Notes: generated by a model from the sequence alone, not told the origin. DNA of 64,000 nucleotides from Ophioderma brevispina (GCA_023653785.1 JAMKCH010035268.1:62001-126000), one strand, 5' to 3'; shown: positions 21,868 to 33,605, counted from the first letter of the stretch. Translations and numbers: made by a program.

Positions 21868-23165
21868 CTGCTTTCTTTACGACAGGCAACTTATTCAAGA
21901 AATATAATAACAATATGAAGGTTTACAAAGGTGTGTTCCCGTATACAAAATTAAGGCGGGAAATCAACACAGTGATTCCGTTAGAAATCAATGCATTTAT
22001 GTCAAAGTTAAGGCATCCGTGAAACCTTTCGGGGGAGCAGACGACCCTCACTTAAAGCCACAATCAGTATTTTTTCAAAATTATTGTTCTTTGTTAAAAA
22101 CAGACACTAAAGCATTTTAAAGCGGTCTTGAACATAACATTTATGACTTTTTCTAGACCTGAAAAAGTCGGATACTGACTATTAGTAGTAAAAAATTCAT
22201 AAAATTCGTCATTTCTTGACAAATACGACATGTTAAGCTTAGCCACTTACAGGGGTCTTTACTATAACAATTTCCAACACAACCGCGCAAATAAATGCAC
22301 TTTGAAGACAAATAGAGGCGCGATGTGTTTATATTTTGAAGAAATCGCTGAGAGTGGCTTTAATTATGGGTCCCGAGTACGTGTAGCACATGTATTATTA
22401 GTTCAGACTAATAACTGTATATCGCACGTTTAGTGTAACATGCTTGAAGGCCTGGACAATTCCATAGCATTTTAGAGACTGACTCAGAGCTTTTGAAATA
22501 TAAGTTTTTGGTGTATATTCATCTAGAACTAAAAAGGAGTCACCTAAATGCCTCAATTCGAAAGTTTGAGATGAAACGGATTTTTCGTTTTGATACAGTA
22601 AACATTTACGTATATAGTTTAGGAGTACCATAGGACACAATGTATAACTAAAATTCCGGATCCGGAATTTTGTTCAAAGTTATGATTTTTTTCTATGAAG
22701 GACATCGATTTGAGCTTAGCTATTTCACACAGTAATATTAGTATGTGGAAAACCATTATATAATGCAAAAACACGATTTGTTAGAAATTGAGGCGCCCTC
22801 ATCTGGGAGTCAGCCTTTAATTTTAATTTTAATTCAGCCTTTAAGGTGGGTGACCCGACCATGGTCCGATTGTTCAAATGATGTTTTCTCTCTCGAGTGG
22901 AAATCGATACATATCATTAAAATCACCCGATTACTAATTTTGATATAAAGTTAAATGGGTTGAGCATGATACAGCCGATCACAATATTTGTAATTATGTT
23001 TTCAGAATCTTACATCCTATACCTTTGTATAGAGCTTAATGGACAATAAAACCATGCACCCGAGACAATGACATGAGTTTTGAGACCATGACATAAGTTT
23101 TAAAAGACCAGAATATGATTTTTTTTCTGGGAGGCTACTGATTGGTTGAAGTAGTTTAGGGAGGT
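21868..23165. other. Presumed intronic or intergenic DNA
   Basis: No further exon recognised on either strand. 22650-22800 resembles 1-140: ttccggaatttt, aaagttatgattttttctat, then an aaaacacgatttgtt phrase. This indicates another small dispersed repeat. Confidence 0.4.
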
Positions 23166-23410
23166 TCCATTTCTTCGGGGTGTCATTATTTTGGATGTTG
23201 CCGTCTACTGCTTGTAGTTTTTTTGGTGGTTTCTGGTGCCATTTCTTGGTGGTTCCTAGTGTCTACTGATTCCATTTCTTTGGTGGTTCCCGGTGTCTAG
23301 TGGTTCCATCTCTTTGGTGGTTCCTGTTGTATGCTGGTTCAATTTATTTGGTGGTTCTTAATCCTGATGTCTACTAATTCAATTTCTTTGTTTTTTCCTG
23401 GTGTCTATTG
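23166..23410 (-). repeat. Minisatellite, ~45 bp unit, about six copies
   Basis: Variants of ttccatttctttggtggttc followed by ctggtgtctactg repeat from about 23166 to 23410. The array abuts the broken 3' end of LINE-1, whose reading frame stops being recognisable at 23411. Confidence 0.7.
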
Positions 23411-25195
23411 GTTTAACGCTGAATCAAGCTTCTTAGCATGGGTTGATCTTTCCCATAGAGGGCAAGCATACTCTGCACATGAGTAGCACAGGGTAAGTGC
23501 CGTCGATCCTAGGGTATGTGGGCGAGTACCTCATCTTGTGCCAGTGAATTTGTTCAAGATGTTATTGCGTGAACATACTTTACTCTTCGTCTTCTCGATG
23601 TGGGTCTTATAAGAGAGAGTGCGGTCCAAGGTAACTCCTAGGTAGACAGGGTTATCACAGTGCTAAAGGGGTTATCACACCCCTTATCACAGGGTTATCA
23701 CAGTGCTCAAGGCGTGTTTCAGACCAGGTAACTTTAAGTTTCACGCTTGCCTAGATGGAAAGTACACACCTGTGTCTTGGATTTGCACGTAGGGGGTTTT
23801 CCTCATAATAAGGAGTTCATCCAAAGCTTTGGAGAGTCTCTCTTCAACACCTGTGAAGTCTGCATCTTGTGCGCTAATTCTAAGATCGTCTGCATATATA
23901 AAACGACAGGTTCCTGCACTCTTAGGTTGGTCGTTGGTATAGATGTTGAACAGGAGAGGTGCAAGCACGCTCCCTTGTGGTAGTCCATTCTTTAGCTTAC
24001 GCCATCAGCTCTTCTTCGCTCCTAGCTGAACAAAGAACATCATGTTTGCCAGCAATCATTTGATAAACTCAGTCAAGTGGATGTCCTTGGTAAATTCCAG
24101 AATCTTATTGAGTAGGCATCTGTGATTAACAGTGTCATATGGTACTATAGGTCGACTCCGGTTACCATACCTCTCTCGAAACCACCCTCAATGCGTTGAG
24201 TTAGTATTGAGCTGGTATGAGGTGTTTGTCTATCACAGGTGTAATACGGTTGAGCAGGAGATGTTCAAAGAGCTTGTAGGTATGGCTGAGGAGTTATATT
24301 GGGCTATAGCTCTAGATCTTGGGATTGGATGGGTCTTTCCCAGGCTTCAGGAGTGCCATAATCAGATCTTTTGGAACTTGTGGGAAATAAGGCAGCAATT
24401 GTAGAGTTCATGAATCCATTCCTTTTTACTCAGTTGAGATGTTGTCAAGGCCTACTGCTTTTCCTGGTTGAAGTTTAGTAATACCAGATTCCAAGTCGTC
24501 CATGTTGAAGGGGCGAATCAAACCAGGGTCGCCACTAAATTTCTTACGGTCTATATTTGATCTTCTTGGGCTTCTTGCTACACTTGCCATTTAATAGCAG
24601 TTGATGGGCAACTTGGTTGGGTTTGACATTTGGCTGCTGTGGAGGTTCTGTTGGGTCCCCTCGGAGCTCTCGGATGGTAGACCATGCTTTCTTGCTGTTA
24701 TGGGTTATATCGGTGGATTCAATTAAAGTATGCCATGTTTTGATCTTTTCCTGGGATATCCTCTCCGAAACTTCCTCACCTTTAGCAGTTGTTTTAGCAG
24801 AGAAAGGATCAGCTTCAAACATGGTGATATACTCTTGATATTCTCTAGCACATTCCTTGGAAAGGCCTGATTCCGTCCTACAGCCTTTGGGTATGAATCT
24901 CCGGGTAGCCTTGTTCACTAGTTGGGCAAATTTGTCATAGTTACGAGGTTTTGGAGCAATCCTCTTCACATTCTGATCCAGGTCATCAGTGAATCCTTGC
25001 CAATCTACTCTCCTATAGTTAAAACGACACTTAAAAGACACTTTATTTGGTCTTACTGCAGCGTTAACTTGGGTACAGATTGGTTGATGTTGAGTTAGTG
25101 GAACAGGATCCAGAACAATCTTGCTACACAGGTTGGAGATGGTTTTCTAACAATAGCTAGATCAGGGTTGTAATCTCTCTTCTCTCTTCTTAGGG
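23411..25195 (-). mobile_element. LINE-1: non-LTR retrotransposon ORF2 fragment (endonuclease tail + reverse transcriptase)
   Basis: Read on the minus strand, the order is as follows. The endonuclease tail comes first (YNPDLAIV, then VPLTQHQP near 25080). The linker follows (FNYRRVDWQGFTDDLD, RRFIPKGCRTE, STDITHNSKKAW, NQVAHQLLLNG), which is one open frame at 25041-24544. Then comes the start of the reverse transcriptase (MDDLESGITKLQPGKAVGLD near 24500), then LLSHTYKLFEHLLLNRI (near 24200). The catalytic palm has a MLAPLLFNIYTNDQP block and FIYADDL near 23900. The thumb region follows (LSYKTHIEKTKSKV, then CAEYACPLWERSTHA near 23480). The family resembles Jockey/CR1-group LINEs of marine invertebrates. 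Frameshifts and stops break it after 24544 and it ends at a minisatellite, so it is dead. It is 5' truncated near 25195, where LINE-2 begins. Confidence 0.9.
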
Positions 25196-25204
25196 TCGTG
25201 AAGG

Positions 25205-25710
25205 AGACGTAGATGCTGACTTCAACTTCAACTTTATTTCCATAAAAACATGTTACACAAAAGCAAATTACATAGACAAAATTTATGGAGGAGTTGACCA
25301 AAAGGCCAATAAGACCAGACTGGGGTCAACCTCTGAAAGTTATGTTACAACATCTTAAGATAAGGACATACATTCAAAATAAAATAATGCAAAAACTATT
25401 CTTTATATTTGGAAATAAGTTCACTTTTAAATTGTTTGCGAAAGCAAAGTACTGATTTCGAATTTGTAGATGTTTCCCCAAATTGTTCCACAGAATAGGA
25501 CCAGATGTTCGCACGGATTGATCAGTAAAAACTTTATTATTTCTCGTAATATTGTAATTGTTAATATTTCTCGTGCCATACTTGTGAATGTCAGACCGTT
25601 TACTAAAATAGCCGTTAAATGTACTCGGCAATTTGTTAATGGAATATTTGTACCTAAATATAACAAGCTCTAGTTTGATATATCTCCTATATTTAAGGCG
25701 TTATTTATGG
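25205..25710 (-). mobile_element. LINE-2: 3' end of a second non-LTR retrotransposon
   Basis: The minus-strand frame from about 25705 to 25374 has the usual LINE reverse-transcriptase C-terminus: YIKLELVIFRYK, SDIHKYGTRN, then SVRTSGPILWNNLGKHLQ. About 170 bases of 3' UTR follow, ending in AATAAAGTTGAAGTTGAAG, the AATAAA signal plus short TTGAAG-type tail repeats typical of CR1/L2-like elements. Only the last ~110 residues remain, which is ordinary 5' truncation. Its 3' tail abuts the endonuclease part of LINE-1, so it probably inserted into or next to LINE-1. Confidence 0.85.
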
Positions 25711-26075
25711 AAATAAGGGTGCAGTGTGGCTTCTGTAATTGCAATCTAGTCCCGCTAGGGGTACAAATTCAGTTGTGATTGTGACTGGTTCAATGATACA
25801 AATAGGAAAAATTAACCTAAACATATCAGCAAAATAACAATAAGTGTGAATTTTTCTTCAATCAATTTTTATTTGTTCATCGTAGAATACAGCAAAAACA
25901 ATATGATAAATAATTATGTAAATAATGCAGTACAGTGAAAAATTGTTACAATATTAATCAATACAAGTAAAGATGTTTATAATACATTATAAGTGGATTT
26001 TCAAAAGAGAGTATATAACTGGGATAATACTAGTGGAAAATATATTTAAAATAGCACAGTAAGGATGTCATAGAC
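25711..26075 (+). repeat. Dispersed repeat family R, copy 3
   Basis: Near-identical to 2120-2360 over 25850-26070, with an agtcccgctaggggt block at about 25748. It lies immediately upstream of the Gypsy gag remnant, and the shared sequence ends at gatgtcata just before cttggtacatt. This position would suit a 5' LTR, but the reversed copy and internal sub-blocks argue for caution. Confidence 0.65.
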
Positions 26076-26117
26076 TTGGTACATTATATGTAGCAACGAG
26101 GTAAATCAGCGTAAATC

Positions 26118-26860
26118 ATGGACAACATGACTGTTTTGAACTTTCCACCGTTCGATGTGCACGCAGAAGAAGCAAATATCGGTCCTCGATGGACAAAGTG
26201 GTAGGAACGTCTTGAGCGATTCCTTGTTGTAACAAATGTAAAGACGGACGCTCGAAAACGAGCGATGCTACTCCACTTTGCCGGTCACGACGTCCACGAA
26301 CTCTTTGAAACATTACCAGATACCGGTGAGGATAAGGATTATAAGAAAGCGGTAGACGCACTTAACAAATATGTCAATCAGAAAGTGAATGTGAGATACA
26401 CAAGTTCCAGACGTAGACAGCAGCCCAAGAAGAACGTGAATCATTAGATTCGTACCATGCTAGTCTCAGGAAGCTCGCGAAAACTTTGATAATGTTGACA
26501 AGCCCATACTAGCTCAAGTCATCCTGAAGTGTAAGAGTGAGAATCTTCGGCGTAAAGCAATGTGCGATACTTTGACACTTACGCAAGTACTTGACCTTTG
26601 TAGAACAGCTGAGTTGTGCAACAAACATGCAAAATTGGTTGAGCACAGTAACCAAGACACCACATGCGGCCAACGCTGTTGCTTCCAAGTCCAGTACACA
26701 GGGTAATAGAAACATCAACAACGCAAACAATCATCCCAACAGCATGAAAAGAAGAACTTGCGTATTAAGTGTATGCGCTGTGGAAGTGACAAACCACATA
26801 CGGATGAAACATGTCCGGCGATGGGGTCAATGTGCAGGAAATGTAAGACGCTGAGCGCAC
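26118..26860 (+). pseudogene. gag: Gypsy-type gag remnant
   Basis: Plus-strand remnant of a Ty3/Gypsy capsid gene. From the ATG at 26118 it reads MDNMTVLNFPPFDVHAEE, then PRWTKW followed by a stop. It continues as RLERFLVV, AMLLHFAGHDVHELFETLP, then in another frame LRKLAKNFDN and ILAQVILKCKSENLRRKA. A zinc knuckle follows near 26772-26814 (CMRCGSDKPHTDETC, spacing C-x2-C-x5-H-x4-C), with a second cysteine pair (CRKC). Several frameshifts and stops make it non-functional. It would have packaged the element RNA. The reading passes straight from the knuckle into the end of reverse transcriptase, so the protease and the polymerase core are deleted. Confidence 0.85.
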
Positions 26861-26874
26861 AGTTAAGTTTTTCG

Positions 26875-27870
26875 GACACATCTTCGGTACAAGACGGCAT
26901 TAAAGCCAATCCCAAGAAAGTGGAAGACGTGAGATCAGCACCTACACCAACTAATGCCAATGAGTTATCAAGTTTTCTCGGCATGGCAAAGTACATCTCC
27001 AAGTTCATTCTAGATTTTGCTACCAAGACCGCACCGTTACGCAAATTTACACGCAAAGATGCAATCTGGGAGTGGTGTGACACGCAAGCTCAAGCATTTC
27101 AGCGTCTGAAAAATGATCTTACCAGCTCTCAGCAATGGCATATTTTGATCCAACAGAAGGAACTGATATCTTTTGTCGACGCTAGTCCGGTTTGACTGTG
27201 TGCAATCTTAACGCAGGGAAACAAAATCCTTGTGCGTATGGGAGTCGCGCCCTCACAGATGTAGAATCGAGGTATTCGCAAATGTTGGACTGTAGTTTGG
27301 GTGGTTGAACATTACCACCTTTATGTTTATGGCTCGCCATTTCGTATCTTTACGGACCATAAGCACTATTTCAGATTTTCGCAATCAGAACCAAATATCG
27401 GTTGGAAACGCTGGCGACTAGGTCTTATGCCATATGATTACCAGCTTCTTTAGAGCGGGCTCTAGAGCCCCGGTGAGGACAACTCCGCGGACTTTCTTAG
27501 TCGACACCCTCGACATAGAGCACCAGAAAACACGGCAGCTAAAATGTACGTCAACTACATTTGTGATCACGTCATTCCAAAAGCTATTACTCTGTTGAAA
27601 GTTCGAAGGCATCACAGAAAGACCCTACCATTCAAGCATTGAAAAACGCTTTAACTTCAGGGCAGCATCGACAATGGCAGAATCCGCTGTTACGCGACTT
27701 CAAGAACGTCCAAGATGAACTCGGTTGTTGGTGACATTGTCCTAAGAGACCATAAAATTCTAATTTCTGCATTACAGCAGAATGCAGTTGATTTAGCACA
27801 CGCAGGACACCAGGGGATAGTCAAGACAAAACAGTTACTACGCGAGAAGGTGTGTCACTATAGAAAGTAG
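26875..27870 (+). pseudogene. pol: Gypsy-type pol remnant (RT tail, RNase H, integrase zinc finger)
   Basis: Starts at the RT connection region (GIKANPKKVEDVRSAPTPTN, ELSSFLGMAKYISKFI, ATKTAPLRKFTRKDAIWEW) and continues into the RNase H start (LISFVDASPV, then GSRALTDVESRYSQ in another frame). Near 27420-27520 is LMPYDYQLLYR followed by DFLSRHPRH-like text. Near 27775-27850 is the integrase HHCC-finger region (LAHAGHQGIVKTKQLLREKV). The catalytic YxDD of reverse transcriptase and the integrase DDE core are not present. It has multiple stops and frameshifts and lies on the strand opposite to both LINEs and the host exons. Confidence 0.85.
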
Positions 27871-28580
27871 CAAGTGATGATGCAACAACATGGCTGATTA
27901 AATGTGTGAAACATAACTTGTACGTTTATGCTTTGAAATCCTTCCTCATCTGGTGTCATCCCGGACATAGAACATTATACTAATTGAAATAGGCCTATTA
28001 ATCTCGACTACATCTTGTGATTGCTACATACGATATCTACACGCTATGGCGATAACTGTGAAACCTGTAGACAACAACGCTGTAGTCATCAGCAGAAATC
28101 TCAATGTTCGGGTGAAATCGGGCGCCAATCAGTTCGAGACTCCAGGGAGTGACGAATACACACAATTATCGGTTTTTAAAAACGTCTTAAGAATAGGACG
28201 GGAGATTCTCAAAGCATAATGATGAGTTAAATCGGTCGAGATATTTGGATAGTAGAAGCACAAATATTTACCAAATTGGTCAATAAAACAGTGTGTGTGT
28301 GTGCTAGCGTGGCCAACCACATTTGAGGAATTTTTATTCATAAGATCAAAGGTACACATTTCTTGGGCAAAATGAGAAAAAACGTGATCTTTCTTCTGAT
28401 TCCAAAATCTAAACTTTTATCAAGCAAAGTGCGGGGCCAAGGTTGTCGATCGGGTCATCTATCTTTAAAATAAATTCAAATCAAAATTGACAAGCAATGT
28501 TAATATTTATTATAATGGTGGTATTTCGTGTAACATTTAGTTTAGTTAAAAGTGTACTCACTACGATCTGATGTTCATAC
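27871..28580. other. Presumed 3' Gypsy debris and intron
   Basis: No integrase core and no 3' LTR matching 25711-26075 were seen. 28130-28560 is AT-rich and is presumed to be intron downstream of the CUB exon on the minus strand. Confidence 0.35.
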
Positions 28581-29014
28581 CTGTGCGATTCCTGGGTTTT
28601 TCCGTCTTGTAGGTGAAAGTCGAAGAGTGATATTCAGCTTTAAAACCACGTGCATTTGTATGGATTTGACCGGTGACGGACGCTACTATCATCTTGTTAA
28701 AACTAGAACGGACTGTCAAACCATCTGGACGTTCTAAATTGCAGAATGAATTAATAACTGCAGATCTATCTGTACTGCCGTCGTATATGGTCACTTTATT
28801 ATTTCGCCAACATCCACCGGTAGCGGGCACGTCGAAGTCCGTAAACACTAAAGTAATGAATGTTCGCATGTCCGTCACGATGTGCCAAAAGCAATTAGCG
28901 TTAGCTTCATATCGGATGGGATAATTGCAAGAAGCAATAACGGCGCGGTCATCTTTACATATATACTCGCATGGATTGCAAGATGCGATGTCCATACCAC
29001 ACCAGGCAGATCTC
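28581..29014 (-). CDS. CUB domain exon
   Basis: A 434-base minus-strand exon encodes about 144 residues containing one CUB domain. The domain starts near CEYICKDDRAVIASCNYP, continues with YEANANCFWHI, then LVFTDFDVPATGGCWRNN, VTIYDG and SFCNLERPDG, and ends near ARGFKAEYHS. The four canonical cysteines, the aromatic C-x-W, the acidic FTDFD and the IYDG strand are all present, so the fold should be intact. An extra cysteine-containing stretch (WCGMDIASCNPC) precedes it. The acceptor is tttgttag before GAGATCTG and the donor is CACAG before GTATGAAC. The exon enters two bases into a codon and leaves one base into a codon. CUB domains are extracellular, but the rest of the protein is not seen. 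Membership in one gene with the lectin exon 6.7 kb downstream is possible, though the phases require at least one exon between them. Confidence 0.88.
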
Positions 29015-29066
29015 CTAACAAACAAAAATGAAAATTCATCTTTCGATAGTATGGTCATCAAAAAGT

Positions 29067-29448
29067 GTTACCATCTCAATCTTTGCTGGCCAATGGGCGT
29101 ACCTGGGGTGCCACTCCCATTTTGAAGGTTAGGTTATGTAAGGCTGTTAAAGTCACCTATTTCAGTCCATCGTTGCAACACAGATAAAAAAAATCTATAG
29201 TAGCTTGGCACTAAAACTAGTAAACAACACCTGGCACCATCACAATATACAGCACTAGGGGAATTCAATTTTTCTCTTGCATGGTAAAATTATTACTTTG
29301 TATATGAGAAATCTTTTCTCAAGTAAAATAGAGAAATTAAATAATATTTTTAACAAGAAAATGAGGATACTGTAACAGTACATACTAGCTACTTAGCCAT
29401 CCTTGATCATACAGATATCTGTAAATCGTCTTTAGGTATTTGTATACA
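29067..29448. repeat. ~385 bp direct duplication, left copy
   Basis: Nearly the same sequence as 30094-30480 (shared gggtgccactcccattttga, aacaacacctggcaccatca, ggggaattcaatttttctct) with scattered single-base indels. It lies just upstream of the CUB exon in that exon's sense. Confidence 0.92.
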
Positions 29449-30093
29449 CTTCATCATGGATTTTTTAAAAAATGGACTTAATTTTGTCCATTTTCTGCTA
29501 CCAGATTGAAGTAAAAAATTGAATTATTGGGTTAAAAAAAAAGCAGTTGTGATTATGTTGTGGTTAGGATTGCGGTTGAAAATTTTCAATGGATTTTTTT
29601 TCTGAAAAAAAATGAATACGCCACTAGTCTACCCCATGTAAAGTTGATACATGTTTGCACATGATGCATTAGGTCCACCTACCCCCTCCCCCCATTCCCC
29701 TGGTTGGAGCCATAACTGAATATATTGGGATTTGCTCTCTGCCTGGAAATGTGTTGAGTTTAAGGAAGTGACAGTGTTGATACTAAAAGACGAAAAACAA
29801 ATTTGAAATTTGTCAATTTATGTTTCATTTTAAATTAAAAACCCCTTCCTCCATCAACATGTGAACTGCAATGCAAAACCATGGCAGAGGTCATACTCCA
29901 TATTGAATACAATGCTTGTTTATCTGTAACCTTGATTGCTAATTGTGTGCATAAGTGCACTATCATTCCAGGGGCACAGTTACTATGACCTCCTAGTTTA
30001 ACTGTATGATAATATGAACTGACCTTATGCATTCTGGGTATCATGACTCATACCTGACTGCAGAGCTCATCTTTTTTTTTTTTTTTTTTTTTT
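29449..30093. other. Spacer between the two ~385 bp copies, ending in a 22-base T run
   Basis: AT-rich and without a recognised gene. T runs continuously at 30072-30093 and directly abuts the second copy. Confidence 0.5.
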
Positions 30094-30480
30094 GTTACCA
30101 TACTCAATCTTTGCTGCAATGGCGTAACCTGGGGTGCCACTCCCATTTTGAAGGTTAGGTTATGTAAGGCTGTTAAAAGTAACCCTCATTTCAGCATCGT
30201 TGCAACACAGATAAAAAAAATCTATAGTAGCTTGGCACTAAAACTAGTAAACAACACCTGGCACCATCACAATATACAGCACTAGGGGAATTCAATTTTT
30301 CTCTTGCATGGTAAAATTATTACTTTGTATATGAGAAATCTTTTCTCAAGTAAAATAGAGAAATTAAATAATATTTTTAATTAAGAAAATGAGGATTAAC
30401 TGTAAACGTACATACTAGCCTACTTAGCCAATCCTTGATCAACAGATATCTGTTAATGTTATTTAGGGGGATTTGTATAC
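30094..30480. repeat. ~385 bp direct duplication, right copy
   Basis: Second copy of 29067-29448. Differences are mostly one-base insertions or deletions in short runs, the signature expected of read error as much as of divergence. Confidence 0.92.
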
Positions 30481-32990
30481 AGTCGAGGTTCATCGCTGGG
30501 ACAACTGAAACCGGGATCGTGAGGCACGCAACACTAAATGTAGAGGGATGGATTTTTTGGTTTGCAATATAAAGCTAAAACAAAACTCAACAAAAACAAA
30601 AATCTGCAAACAAACTCCGTACGCTTCTTAGTGTCCTTAAAGAAAAGGCCAACATAGCTAACATAAAGCATTAACCCGGGCGGCCCAGCGGCCCATCATG
30701 TAAGCAACAGGCCAAAAGTCGGCCTTTAATAATAAATAACCAATAACTCTAAAAGCGGTGCGTCAAGATCACTTAATGAAAACAACGAAGGTTCTGCCAC
30801 AAGAAGAAACAGGCAAAAATAACAATTCCATATCATTTTACAAATCAATGGAACAGGCTAGCATTTTCGGTTCGAACCGCTAATCGCATCATTAGAATAG
30901 GGTCATTCTAAGAAAGATTGAAAAAGTCAATGATGTGGCTGTATAATGGCTATAATTAACGATGTGTACGTCAAAATCGGTCAAAGGATAACAAAATATT
31001 TTGTACATGGGTCACAATTTTCAACATGTCCTCACGTGACTGAAAGGAAGGGCATATATTATCGTTTGACAAAGGGATTCTGACAGATATGTTTGATCTA
31101 ACATGTCACCTGAGGTATAATGCCTTTATTGCTTATGTGATCTTGAACTGTATTTATGTCATAATATTAAAATTGAAACTCTGGTGAATATAGAGATATA
31201 GCAAACTTATTAACTCTTCAGTCTGGATTTTATGCTGTAAAGTACACGCAAATTGTCTAGGATGGGTTGAGGATCAAGGGGGGAAACGCATTCAAAACCA
31301 GTCGTCCGTGCTGGGCGCTGCTGACATTTTGAATATTGCACGAATAATTATCAGTTTGGGGGCTTGTAACACACCATTATGTCAAGTCGATACAAACAAT
31401 CCGCCCAAAATATCAGTTGTTGGATGTTGGGTGCTATTGGGTGGTTAATTTTTGTCCTACACATGGCCACACACACGAATGTGAACTGAGCACATCAGTC
31501 GTCTGATTTAAATAAACCGCCTCAATGAATCCATCATTTCACCTAAGCGCGCATTTGCATTAGGCACGACAAAAAGGAGTATCTGAGCACACTGATCAGG
31601 TCCATTTTTTTACCACTGGCGCCCTATAACCCTTACATTAATTTTATCACTACCGATTAGTGTTATGCAAGCGGGTGTCAAGTTATGTGGACGAGCGCGG
31701 GGGCGCGGCAGCCATTTTTGTTTTCTAATGTTGGTACTCTAGGTTTTCTTGTGGTCGGCAACACATGGCGCGACGGTGATTTTCAAGCTTAGTACGTTTT
31801 GCCTCTGATTCTTCCCTTACGTACCTAACTCCATATTTGGCACCTCCTCCCGTGATGGACCTGACGATGAGATTTCGCGTCGGGCCTCCTAATTCGAACT
31901 TTTTTGGTACTTAGGTGTTTTACTCGCACACAAACCAGATCCAGCTTTCAGAAACCGGAGAGTTTGCCACATCAACACGACCAATTCCAAGACTCCACCC
32001 TCGGCTCCCCCAAACCTCATTTGTGTTGGCGCATCCTTAATCTACAGATCAGTGACAGCGCGTTTGGCGGCCTTGAGATGGCCCGCCAGAGTTCTAGGAT
32101 TTTTTTTCTGCTCTTGGGCCACCTTAGTATTTTTTTTCCCCACCCCAGACCGATGACGACTTAGTAGCTATCCATCGACGTCGCATTTTCGCCTGACCTC
32201 ATTCTTGACATCGTAGGTCCTCTCCGCGAATGCGAAAAAGCATATTCCTCTGCCCCGCTCCTCTTTTACTTTTGCCTTCTAGTGGACTCTTTTTTTTTAT
32301 TTCTTTCTTATCCCTTGAATTACGTACTTTCTCCACCCACCCGAACCGAGAGAGGCTTACCCCCAAATCTCATAGCCACACAAGCCTGCCACAATGGACC
32401 CCGGCAGAAGGTTCCCCGCCCTGGAACCTAGTTTCCCCTTTTTGACAACACAGCTCACCGTACCCCCATGCAGACCCTCGCCGCCCACCCCCCCCACACA
32501 TCAGGCACCACACCCAAACGGATGAGACACACACCACACCATCAACACATAAAGCACACAGACAAGCATACGGCCACCCCAAAAACGACGGCAATCAACT
32601 TTTTGAAGAATACTAGGCCGACCTCCATTCCCCGTGCACCACCCAAGCCCGACCACCGCAGAGGCCACCCCCACATGACAATTAGAGACCACAAACAAGC
32701 CACAACTATATTTTGAAACAAAAGTACGAACCCAGAGAACAAACAAAAGAATCGAAGGACCCACACAACAACCCAGCCGCAAACGGTCGAAGCAAAACAG
32801 AATGATTACATTACACATGCACCAAAAGAGGGAAAAAGACCAACGTAATTGAAGAACAAAGTACGCACCAACAACCCTGTCGAGAAAAGATTTCAAAACA
32901 CAGAAAAACGAACACCCGACACAACACATAAAAAGTAACTAACCAACTGACCCAAAAACCGGCCGGACAACTGGCCACGAAAAGCACACA
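30481..32990. other. Long stretch without a recognised gene, strand-asymmetric in part
   Basis: 32460-32990 is strongly A/C-rich and T-poor on the plus strand, which creates spurious open frames on both strands. Earlier parts show no domain. This may be the outer part of the composite element that follows. Confidence 0.35.
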
Positions 32991-33019
32991 AACGAAGAGA
33001 CCCAAGGTCTTCGCTCTTG

Positions 33020-33605
33020 GACTTAGTTCATTTGAAAAGCGCTCATGCCGTGGACCCGGCAGGTGACTTTTCCACTGACGTAGGATCGGCTAGGTGACTT
33101 TTCCCCGCCCACAAGATCACTAAACATCGCTCTGTCCGAGAAGAACGGAAAAAAACAACATGATAACAAAACGAAATTCGAACAAGAGAAGCGAGTAACC
33201 GCTCGGAACTTAGCGTCATTTCCCTTGAAAAGTATACATGCCGCCGGCGCGCAAGCAGGGAACCTTTTCAATCTCCGTCCGCCCGGACTATGGTGACTAT
33301 TTTCACAAAAGATCACATAACAGTCTAGGGCGACTTTCGATCACCAAGTAAGCCAGGTCCGTCTGGATTAGTTTTTTTTATGAACTCTGGACTTAGTTTT
33401 TTTCTGCGCTAGTTACATTTTTGAACTGTCCGAGATGCAATACCCTCCTATCGTATACGTTCTGGTCGCGAACCACGCCCTGCCGAGCAAATTCATAAGC
33501 GATTGGCCCGCTACTTAACTGAATATGTTGCGAGTTTGCTGTCAGAAATAGGACATGTTACGCACTCTTTAAAACTTTAGATATGAAACCTAAACACAAT
33601 CCTTA
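33020..33605 (-). repeat. Left inverted arm of the composite block
   Basis: Contains aggtgacttttcc twice (33061 and 33092), ggacttagttttttt, and a 195-base segment whose reverse complement is at 39735-39940. The unit is the same family as the right-hand satellite but in the opposite orientation. Confidence 0.7.

Noticed and set aside
32230..33005. Several overlapping frames, some hydrophobic
   Set aside because: They result from the T-poor strand skew; no motif, start context or splice support.
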